Positions 50,595-57,868 of a stretch of 57,868 nucleotides of DNA are shown here, piece after piece. The stretch spans positions 1 to 57,868 of the forward strand of contig JARGNI010000036.1 in NCBI GenBank assembly GCA_029213195.1. Reading direction: 5' to 3'. The stretch is from Verrucomicrobiales bacterium. Lineage in GTDB: Bacteria > Verrucomicrobiota > Verrucomicrobiia > Verrucomicrobiales > DEV007. The notes beneath the pieces were generated by a model, which was not told the origin of the DNA, made no database searches, and worked only from the letters and a program-made list of their open reading frames with translations. Each line of letters begins with the position of its first letter. Within the stretch, counting starts at the first letter, position 1. The position numbers and the translations under genes were made by a program.

Positions 50595-51442
50595 AATATC
50601 ATCAATCTGCCGCCCAGGTTTTCGTTCCCGATTCGGCTCCGGAACCGGAGGCTTTTTCCCGTGTCACCCATCTCGGCATCGGCGCACACCAGGACGATCT
50701 CGAGTTCATGGCCTTCCATGGCATTCTGAATTGCTACCACAGCAAAACGGAATGGTTCGGCGGGATCACCTGTACGGACGGAGGAGGCAGCCCGCGTTCC
50801 GGCCCCTATGCCGAGATGAGTGACGAAGAGATGAAACGCGTCCGCATTCAGGAACAGAACGATGCCGCCCAGGTGGGCCATTTCGCCGCGATGTGGCAGC
50901 TCGCCCATCCTAGCCGCGAGATCAAGGACCCTGCGAATGATGCGCTCGCAGAGGAATTGGAAGCCCTCCTCCAGATTTGTCGCCCAAAGGTCGTCTACAC
51001 TCACAACCTTGCCGACAAACACGACACCCACATCGCCGTGACCCTGGCCGCAATCCAGGCGATGCGATCACTGCCCGAATCGGATCGCCCCGAAAAAGTG
51101 CTCGGTTGTGAAGTCTGGCGTGGTCTCGACTGGATGAATGACTCGGAGAAAGTCGTCCTCGACGTGTCGGCGCACGAGAACCTGGCCATGGCTCTCAACG
51201 GGGTTTTTGATTCGCAGATTGCGGGTGGCAAACGCTACGACCTCGCGACCCTGGGTCGGCGACGGGCCAACGCGACCTTTTTCGAAAGCCATGCCACCGA
51301 CGAAGCCGACCAGCTCTCCTTTGCGGTGGACCTCACCCCGCTGGTGCAGGATCCCTCCCTCGATCCCATCGAGTTCACGACCGATGCGATCCGTCGATTC
51401 AGCGAAGACGTGAAAGATCGGATTGCAAAATTTTTGCCCTGA
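50591..51442 (+). CDS. PIG-L/LmbE family N-acetyl sugar deacetylase
   Basis: This 283-residue zinc-dependent deacetylase-like protein has the family AHPDD motif as AHQDD (H33, D35, D36), and YTHNLADKHDTHIA supplies the further histidine(s). Members remove acetyl from GlcNAc-type sugars (mycothiol/bacillithiol precursors, GPI or glycans). No signal peptide is present, so it acts in the cytoplasm. It is coupled to the upstream kinase by an overlapping start, which suggests intracellular processing of an N-acetylated sugar from the nearby glycan genes. Confidence 0.85.
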   Translation: MKYHQSAAQVFVPDSAPEPEAFSRVTHLGIGAHQDDLEFMAFHGILNCYHSKTEWFGGITCTDGGGSPRSGPYAEMSDEEMKRVRIQEQNDAAQVGHFAAMWQLAHPSREIKDPANDALAEELEALLQICRPKVVYTHNLADKHDTHIAVTLAAIQAMRSLPESDRPEKVLGCEVWRGLDWMNDSEKVVLDVSAHENLAMALNGVFDSQIAGGKRYDLATLGRRRANATFFESHATDEADQLSFAVDLTPLVQDPSLDPIEFTTDAIRRFSEDVKDRIAKFLP

Positions 51443-51510
51443 CCCCCACTACCGCTCGCGCTGGGGATGTCATCCGCTCGCGAGTAACCCCTACCGTAAA
51501 CGCAGGCAGC

Positions 51511-52062
51511 ATGGAAGAATCCGCCGAAGCCCCTGTGTGCCATTCGCAGCGAGCCCTATTCGACAAAGGGAAAACGGGTCTGCAAACGATCATCCTCATG
51601 ATGTGTGCGGCGCTCTCCGTTACGGCGATTGGGGCCGACCCGCAAAGACTTGAAGTACGAGAGACGAGTCTGAAGCTCGGGGACATCAGCCTGCAGGACC
51701 ACGTTTGCGGTCCCGCCATCGATCTTTCGGAGTCCGATGGCAAACTGACGGTGCTCTATTTCTGGGGTATGCGATGTGCGCCGTGCCTGCAGACCTTGCC
51801 GAAATTGGGCGAGCTCCAGAAGAAACTGCGCAACGAAGGGCTCATCATGATCGGCATTCATGCCGCCACGGGGGATGCCGATCAGATCCGCGAATTTTGC
51901 CGCAAGCAAGGCGTGGAATTTGCCATCTATCGGAGTTTCAAGGCTCCAAAAACTTTCCGAATCGGTACGCTACCGCATGCGCGGATCTTCGACGCCAGCG
52001 GCAAGCAGATCTTTGATGGACATGTATCGCAACTCACGGATGCAATCGAAGGCCACTTCTGA
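51511..52062 (+). CDS. Thioredoxin-like (TlpA-type) exported protein
   Basis: This 183-residue protein has a short polar N-region and hydrophobic segment (TGLQTIILMMCAALSVTAIGA, about 23-42) as signal or anchor. The thioredoxin fold starts VLYFWGMRCAPCLQTLPKLGEL with the CxxC pair C-AP-C, and cis-Pro is in GTLPHARIFD. It likely reduces or isomerises periplasmic disulfides or cytochrome apoproteins. The ATG at 51511 was kept because the internal Met pair (51598) would shorten the signal. It follows the deacetylase by 68 bp. Confidence 0.8.
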   Translation: MEESAEAPVCHSQRALFDKGKTGLQTIILMMCAALSVTAIGADPQRLEVRETSLKLGDISLQDHVCGPAIDLSESDGKLTVLYFWGMRCAPCLQTLPKLGELQKKLRNEGLIMIGIHAATGDADQIREFCRKQGVEFAIYRSFKAPKTFRIGTLPHARIFDASGKQIFDGHVSQLTDAIEGHF

Positions 52063-52266
52063 ACCTCTACATCGAATCGCGACAAAACTCTCGAGCCCGG
52101 GTCGAATTGAACCCGCAGCAGCCTGCTCAACGGCAGCCATTTCTCCCCATTTCTGCCGGGGTCAGGTTCGATTTCGCTCTTGCCCAGGAACTGCCGGGCT
52201 CTCTAGGCTCTTTCCCAGTTGAATCACTCAGCGTCATCTCAAGAATCCCCAAATCTTCCCATTCGT

Positions 52267-53277
52267 ATGAAAATCCTATCGTTCCTCCTCCTCGCGCTCG
52301 CTGCCGTGGTCCCCTTGTCCGCACACGCCGAAACCCAGCCTGTACGAATGGGGGCCGGCCTCATGACCTTCGACACCGTCCCTGGTTGGGGGTTGGGAGA
52401 CGATGGGAAATCGGTTCTTGGAGCGACCCACGGTGGCGTGGTCATCGACAAGGCGGGAAATGTCTATGTCAGTGCAAACAAGGGCGTCGTCGTCTTTTCG
52501 CCCGATGGAAAGGTTCTTCGAGAATTCGTGACCGAAGATCACTCCAGCCTGCATGATATCGAGATCCGCGAGGAAGAAGGCGTCGAGTATATCTACGGTG
52601 CCCGAAACAAGAACCGCGAGGGGATCAAGTTTCGCGCCGACAATGGCGAAGTCGTGCTGCGACTTCCTTTTCCGAAAGCCTCCCGGCTCAACCCCCTCGC
52701 GAAGTTCAGCCCCACGGCGATTACGGTAGCTCCGAACGGAGACATCTACCTGGCAGACGGCTACGCGAGCAACGTCATCTTTCGCTTCGACAAGACCGGG
52801 AAATACCTGAGCCACTTCGGAGAAAAGGGAAATGAGTTGAAGCAGTTCAACACCGCCCATGGCATGACGATCGACAACCGATACGATCCCCCGCGCCTTC
52901 TCATCTGTGATCGGAATCACAAGCCGAAGGGACGCCTGCTTCACTACAGCCTCGAAGGCGAGTTCATCGAGGTGGTGATCACCGGACTGGGCATGCCGAC
53001 CTCCGTGTCGATCCAGGGTGACTACGTCTCCGTTCCCGACCTCCACGGTCGCGTTGTCATTCTCGACAAGAGCAACACCATCATGGCCGTTCTCGGACAC
53101 AACCCGAATCCCAAGACACGCGGTGCCCACGGGGTAAAGCAGGAAGACTGGATCGAAGGCGTCTTCAGCGGGACCCACGGTTCCTACTGGGACAAGAACG
53201 GCGATCTCTTCGTGCAGGATTGGAACATCGACGGCCGCATCATGAAGCTGGCGCGAGTGAAGCTGGGCGGGCTGTAG
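52267..53277 (+). CDS. Secreted NHL-type six-bladed beta-propeller protein
   Basis: This 336-residue protein has a signal peptide MKILSFLLLALAAVVPLSAHA (1-21). Repeated blades of the NHL type are visible: GGVVIDKAGNVYVSANKGVVVFSPDGKVLREF, AITVAPNGDIYLADGYASNVIFRFDKTGKYLSHFG, and HGSYWDKNGDLFVQDWNIDGRIMKL. This fold is found in lyases and binding proteins; no catalytic call is possible. Start MKILSF was chosen over an upstream ATG because it begins the signal. It is preceded by a 204-bp gap with nothing notable. Confidence 0.85.
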   Translation: MKILSFLLLALAAVVPLSAHAETQPVRMGAGLMTFDTVPGWGLGDDGKSVLGATHGGVVIDKAGNVYVSANKGVVVFSPDGKVLREFVTEDHSSLHDIEIREEEGVEYIYGARNKNREGIKFRADNGEVVLRLPFPKASRLNPLAKFSPTAITVAPNGDIYLADGYASNVIFRFDKTGKYLSHFGEKGNELKQFNTAHGMTIDNRYDPPRLLICDRNHKPKGRLLHYSLEGEFIEVVITGLGMPTSVSIQGDYVSVPDLHGRVVILDKSNTIMAVLGHNPNPKTRGAHGVKQEDWIEGVFSGTHGSYWDKNGDLFVQDWNIDGRIMKLARVKLGGL

Positions 53278-53306
53278 CTTTGACGGACGATTTCTCCCCA
53301 GACGAT

Positions 53307-53365
53307 CGGAAGATCTGAATCTTCCGCTACGAACTCCTCTTGTAGCGGGACCTGCAAAGGTTCCG
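53307..53365. repeat. Inverted REP doublet (GTAG type)
   Basis: The minus-strand unit 53330 to 53307 has head GTAG, stem CGGAAGAT/ATCTTCCG, loop TCAG. The plus-strand unit 53342-53365 has head GTAG, stem CGGGACCT/AGGTTCCG (one G-U), loop GCAA. They are 11 bp apart, with heads facing each other as in 15142-15195. It lies between the NHL protein and the aminopeptidase. Confidence 0.8.
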
Positions 53366-53440
53366 AGCCAAACGCGCTCTCCTCCTGCCGAAACGCCATT
53401 CTGAGCTGGCGAACTCGGATATTCACTCGTAGAGAAAACC

Positions 53441-55249
53441 ATGCTCAACCAAGGCGAAGACCCCAAGCAAACCGTTCGCGAACGCGTCGCCGCACTCCGG
53501 CGGTGGATGGAAAGGAACGATATGGCAGCGGCCATCCTTGCGAACTCCGATCCCCACACGAATGAATACTCGGCGGAGCGCTGGATGGGGCGCGAATGGA
53601 TCACCGGGTTTCACGGTTCGAACGGAACCGTGGTCGTGACCACCGACAAGGCTGGTTTGTGGACCGACTCCCGCTACTTCCTGATCGCAGAGATGGCCGT
53701 GGAGGAGACCGGCATCGAGCTTTTCCGGATGAACGAGCCCGACGTTCCGAAGCTGGAAGAGTGGCTCGCCAGCGAATTGGACGAAGGACGGTCCGTCGCC
53801 GTGATGGGCGAGGAAGTTTCGGTTCTCAATGTCGAAACCTGGTCTGAAGCCCTGAAAGGGAACGGAATCGAAATCGCAACCGACCGCCCCTTTCTCGATG
53901 AGATCTGGGAGGATCGACCGGCAGCTCCAAAGGGACAGATCTATCCCGTACCAGTTGATTTTGCAGGCGTCGGGGTCGCCGACAAGATCGAGCAGGTGCG
54001 CGAGAAGATGCGGGAGCAACAGGTCGATACCTACCTTCTCGGTCGAACCGATGAATCGGCGTGGCTGCTGAACTTCAAGGGCACCGATGTCACGAACCGT
54101 ACCACGACCTTTTGCTATACCCTCGTCACCCTCGAGGACGTCCGCTTCTTCATTGATCCTGACAAAGTAACCACGGAGCATCGCGATGCGCTTGAGCAGG
54201 CTGGAGTGACCCTCTGTGACTACGAAACCGTTGGTGATACCGTCGGCGCCCTGGACGAGGAAGCTCGCGTTCTGATCGTTCCCTTCTACCTGAACCAGGC
54301 CCTTTACCAGAAACTCTCCCATACTCGGGTGAATCGCGGCCGCGCCATCGTGACGGATCTGAAAGGACGCAAGAATGCGACCGAGATGAAGCATCTTCGC
54401 GAGTGCCTGGTGAGGGATGGAGCCGCTCTCGTCAAAACCTATGTGTGGATCTACGACCAGCTCCGCACCGGGGCCCCACTCTCCGAATGGACAGTCTACC
54501 AGAAGCTCGAAGAGATGCGGGCGCGGGAAGATGATTTCGCTCACGTGAGCTTCGAGTCCATCGTCGGATACAATGGCACCGGCGCGCTCAATCACTACAC
54601 CGTCACCGAGGAAAACGATGTCGAAATTCACCCGGAAGGTGTCCTCCTGATCGACTCGGGAGGAACCTTTTTATCCGGAACAACCGACACGACGCGAGTC
54701 ATCCCGATGGGGAAGATTCACGCCGGGCACAAGACAGATTACACCCTGGTCTTCAAATCCTTCTTGAAGCTGATGCGGGCGAAGTTTCCCCAAGGCACGA
54801 CCGGGGCGCAACTCGATGGGATTTGCCGGGAGCCGATGTGGCAGCATGGACGCACCTACAAGCATGGCACCGGTCACGGCGTAGGCTTTGGTCTCGAAGT
54901 GCACGAGGGACCCCAGAATATCTCGGGGATTTCCGCCGAGAAAATGGAGAAAGGCATGGTCAGCACGGTCGAGCCCGGAATCTATCGACCCGACGAGTAC
55001 GGAATCCGGCTCGAGAACATGGTCTTCACCATCGACGCGGAGTCGAACGCCTTCGGCGATTTCTACCAGTTCGAAAACCTGACCTTCTGTCCCTTCAATC
55101 CGGATCTGTTCGATCTGGACCTACTCACGGATGACGAACTGAACTGGCTCAACGACTACCATCGCGAGGTGCTGGAACGGTTGACACCCCATCTCGAGGA
55201 GCCCGAGGTGGAATGGCTCCGCCACGAGTGTCGCGAGCTTGTTCGCTGA
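53441..55249 (+). CDS. Xaa-Pro aminopeptidase (M24B, three-domain type)
   Basis: This 602-residue metallopeptidase cleaves N-terminal residues before proline. Two creatinase-like domains (about 1-150 and 165-315) precede the pita-bread catalytic domain with IDSGGTFLSGTTDTTR (two metal Asp), GHGVGFGLEVHEGP (His), MVSTVEPGIYRPDEYGIRLENM (two Glu). Length fits the long eukaryote-like XPNPEP1 class found in several bacteria. No signal peptide is present; it is cytoplasmic. It is monocistronic by spacing. Confidence 0.94.
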   Translation: MLNQGEDPKQTVRERVAALRRWMERNDMAAAILANSDPHTNEYSAERWMGREWITGFHGSNGTVVVTTDKAGLWTDSRYFLIAEMAVEETGIELFRMNEPDVPKLEEWLASELDEGRSVAVMGEEVSVLNVETWSEALKGNGIEIATDRPFLDEIWEDRPAAPKGQIYPVPVDFAGVGVADKIEQVREKMREQQVDTYLLGRTDESAWLLNFKGTDVTNRTTTFCYTLVTLEDVRFFIDPDKVTTEHRDALEQAGVTLCDYETVGDTVGALDEEARVLIVPFYLNQALYQKLSHTRVNRGRAIVTDLKGRKNATEMKHLRECLVRDGAALVKTYVWIYDQLRTGAPLSEWTVYQKLEEMRAREDDFAHVSFESIVGYNGTGALNHYTVTEENDVEIHPEGVLLIDSGGTFLSGTTDTTRVIPMGKIHAGHKTDYTLVFKSFLKLMRAKFPQGTTGAQLDGICREPMWQHGRTYKHGTGHGVGFGLEVHEGPQNISGISAEKMEKGMVSTVEPGIYRPDEYGIRLENMVFTIDAESNAFGDFYQFENLTFCPFNPDLFDLDLLTDDELNWLNDYHREVLERLTPHLEEPEVEWLRHECRELVR

Positions 55250-55344
55250 GCTGAATCGAGCGAGCGAGAACGGGCCGCCTTATTCCCGCGGCCGCACTCG
55301 CGAAACCCTGCTCCTCACAGGTGTTTCCGCCCTATCGGGCTACC

Positions 55345-56037
55345 CTACTCGAATTCGTCCAGCTTTGCGGAAGCCGCTTCGATCCGCTCTTTGAATCCTT
55401 CGAAAATCTTGGTGTTTTCTTCGTTCCGCTGCGGCTTCGTCGCGATCCAGTCGTCCAGTTCCTGCTTTACCCCTTCGAGCTCTTGGATCGCTGCCTTGAA
55501 GGCGTCCGCTTTCTCAGGATTCGCCTTGGCATACGCCTCGATCCCGGCAGGACTCGTCAGGACGACTCGTTTGAACTCCTTCACAAATGACTCCGGGGTT
55601 TTGCCTTTCCCCGCACCGAGCTGACCGATCTTCGTTTCTCCATCGCTGTCGAGCACGACGTACGTCGGGTAGCCGCGCACTCCGAATTTGTTTTTCAGCT
55701 CCTCGTTCTGGCCAACGAACTTCTCAGGGACGATCGATTTGTCCTGGGGGAAATCAATCGTCACGAGAACGACATTCTCTGCCGCAAAGGACTTCCATTC
55801 TTCCCCGGCAAAGACCGTCTTATCCATCAACTTGCACCAGCCGCACCAATCCGAGCCCGTGAAGTTCATCATGATGGGAACTTTCTTCTCCGTAGCGAGC
55901 TTCACCGCGGCATCGTAGTCCATCGTCCACTTCCCGACCTCGGCGCCCTCGGTGGCGACTTCGTCGGCAGTAGCCGCAGTGGTAATCAGGCATCCGAGGA
56001 TGAGCGAAAAAGTGAGTGTGAATGGGTTTGTTTTCAT
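55345..56037 (-). CDS. Exported thioredoxin-fold protein (DUF255/thioredoxin_7-like)
   Basis: This 230-residue protein has a signal peptide MKTNPFTLTFSLILGCLITT then ATADE (about 1-24) and thioredoxin fold with WCGWC (C65, C68) in MMNFTGSDWCGWCKLM, VTIDFPQD, and cis-Pro in GVRGYPTYVVLD. A C-terminal helical extension (about 165-230, QELEGVKQELDDW, FKERIEAASAKLDEFE) is unusual and may dimerise. It acts in the periplasm on disulfides. It converges with the aminopeptidase gene. Confidence 0.87.
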   Translation of the reverse strand: MKTNPFTLTFSLILGCLITTAATADEVATEGAEVGKWTMDYDAAVKLATEKKVPIMMNFTGSDWCGWCKLMDKTVFAGEEWKSFAAENVVLVTIDFPQDKSIVPEKFVGQNEELKNKFGVRGYPTYVVLDSDGETKIGQLGAGKGKTPESFVKEFKRVVLTSPAGIEAYAKANPEKADAFKAAIQELEGVKQELDDWIATKPQRNEENTKIFEGFKERIEAASAKLDEFE

Positions 56038-56247
56038 AAAAGGGTATGGGGTTCCACGTATTGAGACGTGCGAAAAGAGGATTTCTTAACAAGTCCTCGG
56101 ACTCATCGCGAGGAAAATGGGGGAAAGCGACGAAGATCGAAGAACCAAACTGGTTCCATTTTCACAAATCCGCCCGCTCAGGTAGATTCGTTATTCGACC
56201 CTCCTTCGAGCTTGGATCCCTGGGTATTTCGGTTATCGAGCCCCGGC

Positions 56248-57699
56248 TCACTCCGCTCCAGGCCGCCAGGGCATCTTCCCATCTTTCTCCTGGAGAAACT
56301 GGGCGTCGACTTCTTTATACCACTCGTGGAGTCGGCTTCTCATCTCCTTGACGAGGTCCGGATTTTGCTCTGCGAGGTCATTCCGTTCCCCGGGATCCTT
56401 CTCGAGATCGTAGAGATGGACTCGTCCATCCTCGTAGCGTTCGAAGAGCTTGTAGTTGCCTTCGCGAATCGCGCCACCGGGAATCCCGCCCTGGTTGCTG
56501 TAGTGGGGGTAGTGCCAGTAGAGGGACTTGCGATCGAGCTTCTCTCCCTTCAGCGCAGGAGTCAGGTCGATGCCGTCGACCAGATGATCGACCGAAATTC
56601 CGGCGGCGGCGGCGACGGTGGGAAAGAGATCGATGGAGCAGATCGGTTCGCCACTCTCCGATCCGGGTTCGGTGACCCCGGGATAGCGAATGATCCACGG
56701 TTCGCGAATACCGCCTTCATAGACCCATCCCTTGCCACCTCGCAGCGGTAGATTGCTCGTTGGAGAACCCTCCGAAGTGGAGAGCCCGCCATTGTCCGAG
56801 GTGAAGACCACGATGGTATGGTCCGCGACTCCGGATTTTTCCAACTGATCCAGAACCGTCCCGACCGCTTCGTCCATCGCTTCGACCATCGCGGCGTAGA
56901 CGGCATGCTTTTGCAGGATCCTGACCTTTCGCGGCTTGTCGCCAAAGATCTGCTCTTCATCGGCAAATTCCGGCCCATTGATCTCTGCGGCCTTGGCCTT
57001 GTATTTTTTGACCAGGTCAGGCCGTCCGATCAGGGGCGTGTGGACAGAGTAGAACGAAAGGTAGGCGAGGAAAGGTTGCTCCTTGTTCGATTCGATAAAG
57101 CTCGCCGTGTCGCGGGCCAACCGTGCCGGAAGATGCTCCCCATCGGGGCTCTCCACTTCCATCTGGGGATTCTGGAAGGGGGCGAAATACTTCTTCCCGG
57201 TGTAGGGACCACCACGGGAGTGCCCTCCGATGTTGATGTCAAATCCCTGGTTCTGTGGATAGAATTCCTCGCTGCCTCCGAGATGCCATTTTCCGGCAAA
57301 GAAGGTCGCGTATCCTTTCGACTTGAGGGCTTCCGCGATCGTGATCTCCTCGAGCGGCATCTCGTCGTTCAACGGTGCCGGGTTGAACTTCCCACCCCGT
57401 TTCCCGGAGAAGAAATTCGTCGCCCGAACCCGGGTCGGGTACTTCCCGGTCATCAGGCTATAGCGGGTCGGTGAGCAGACGGGATTCGCTGCATAGCCAT
57501 CGGTAAACCGCATCCCCGACTTGGCGAGCCGGTCGATGTTGGGAGTCTCGTAGAAACAATCCGGATTGTTCGCGCCAATGTCCATGAAGCCAAGGTCATC
57601 GACGAGGAAAACCACGACGTTGGGAGTCTCAGCATTGGCACTGCAGGCTAGCATTGCGACAACGGAGAGAAGAGAAATGAGGAAGGATTTAAATTTCAT
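56248..57699 (-). CDS. Secreted sulfatase (arylsulfatase A-like)
   Basis: This 483-residue sulfatase has a signal peptide MKFKSFLISLLSVVAMLACS to ANA (1-23), N-terminal metal site VVVFLVDDLGFMD, the formylglycine motif CSPTR with C75 (NPVCSPTRYSLMTG), GKWHLGG, SFYSVHTPL, FTSDNGG and RGGKGWVYEGGIREP. It should hydrolyse sulfate esters of a glycan or steroid and needs formylglycine maturation; no FGE is in the window. The start is at the signal; the in-frame extension upstream is rejected. Released sulfate could feed the cys operon elsewhere in the window, but no link is shown. Confidence 0.93.
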   Translation of the reverse strand: MKFKSFLISLLSVVAMLACSANAETPNVVVFLVDDLGFMDIGANNPDCFYETPNIDRLAKSGMRFTDGYAANPVCSPTRYSLMTGKYPTRVRATNFFSGKRGGKFNPAPLNDEMPLEEITIAEALKSKGYATFFAGKWHLGGSEEFYPQNQGFDINIGGHSRGGPYTGKKYFAPFQNPQMEVESPDGEHLPARLARDTASFIESNKEQPFLAYLSFYSVHTPLIGRPDLVKKYKAKAAEINGPEFADEEQIFGDKPRKVRILQKHAVYAAMVEAMDEAVGTVLDQLEKSGVADHTIVVFTSDNGGLSTSEGSPTSNLPLRGGKGWVYEGGIREPWIIRYPGVTEPGSESGEPICSIDLFPTVAAAAGISVDHLVDGIDLTPALKGEKLDRKSLYWHYPHYSNQGGIPGGAIREGNYKLFERYEDGRVHLYDLEKDPGERNDLAEQNPDLVKEMRSRLHEWYKEVDAQFLQEKDGKMPWRPGAE

Positions 57700-57797
57700 G
57701 GGGGTGGAAAAGGGTTCCGGAACTTGATCTTCGAAGGTCGGTCCCGCACGTGCGGGATGGCATCTTCCGCTTCCATGAGAAGGAATGTCAAGACAAT

Positions 57798-57821
57798 GTA
57801 GCGGGGGTCGCAAGAGCCCGA
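57798..57821 (+). repeat. Degenerate REP unit upstream of the sulfatase
   Basis: GTAG is followed at exactly 8 bp by GCAA, as in the intact GTAG-type units, but the arms (CGGGGGTC/GAGCCCGA) pair only in part. A separate perfect palindrome CCCGCACGTGCGGG (57753-57766) lies closer to the gene. The rest of 57700-57868 has no clear feature. Confidence 0.4.
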
Positions 57822-57868
57822 ATTGAGCCAAAATAAATGACACCCGAGCCGAAAAGCTGAGAGAAGGC

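Overview
The window is GC-rich bacterial chromosome, most likely from a member of the Verrucomicrobiota (PVC superphylum), probably marine or otherwise a degrader of sulfated or complex glycans. The call rests on gene content: a PSD1 cytochrome plus DUF1501 pair, a DUF1080 protein, a PQQ-propeller protein starting WPEFRGP, a CSPTR sulfatase, 23S-IVP-type four-helix-bundle genes inside operons, and few Shine-Dalgarno-led starts. No rRNA operon, phage, IS transposase or CRISPR array was found. Apart from intergenic repeats this is a dense, ordinary core genome.

Layout. 1-4.4 kb: tRNA-Cys, then a leftward assimilatory sulfate operon cysH-cysC-cysD-[four-helix-bundle gene]-cysN, with a 15-bp palindrome in front of cysH. 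4.6-9.7 kb: 2-Cys peroxiredoxin, then sucC-[second four-helix-bundle gene]-sucD-citrate synthase, and a VOC protein. 9.8-15.8 kb: tRNA-Phe, a DUF1080 protein, hom-thrC, two membrane proteins and about 0.85 kb of repeat-rich non-coding DNA. 15.8-26.8 kb: recA with an SOS-like box, trpS, a PfkB kinase, thiE, a PQQ-propeller protein, a MIF-like tautomerase, alaS, transaldolase and a FabZ-like protein. 26.9-36.9 kb: a 1,108-residue DUF6600 lipoprotein, an acyl-adenylate ligase, and the DUF1501/PSD1 pair. 37-44.7 kb: ABC ATPase, membrane protein, secreted PLA2-like protein, glycosyltransferase, mlaE-mlaF-mlaD, a small anchored protein, coaX and a ROK kinase, many with overlapping starts. 44.8-57.9 kb: PhoD-like phosphatase, two agarase-like proteins, a second ROK-like kinase overlapping a PIG-L deacetylase, thioredoxin-like proteins, an NHL propeller, Xaa-Pro aminopeptidase and a sulfatase.

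The most unusual material is between genes. (1) Two four-helix-bundle genes each split a two-subunit enzyme pair (cysD/cysN and sucC/sucD). Each is bracketed by imperfect inverted repeats built on a roughly 7-bp rhythm that nearly fill the gap. This is the architecture of the 23S rRNA intervening sequence from which the family is named, but here it lies inside mRNA. Similar purine/pyrimidine inverted elements without an ORF occur at 158-229 and 20145-20241. (2) At least ten dispersed 24-nt hairpin units have a GGAG or GTAG head, an 8-bp stem, a 4-nt loop and the returning 8-bp arm. Stem sequence changes while geometry and loop are kept. They are arranged as inverted doublets, like RAYT-associated REP/REPIN elements. 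No RAYT gene is present here.

Functionally, the cys operon carries sulfate to sulfite, sucCD-gltA serve the TCA cycle, hom-thrC make threonine, and mlaEFD beside a secreted PLA2-like protein suggests outer-membrane phospholipid upkeep. The last 13 kb looks like an extracytoplasmic glycan or phosphoester scavenging locus.
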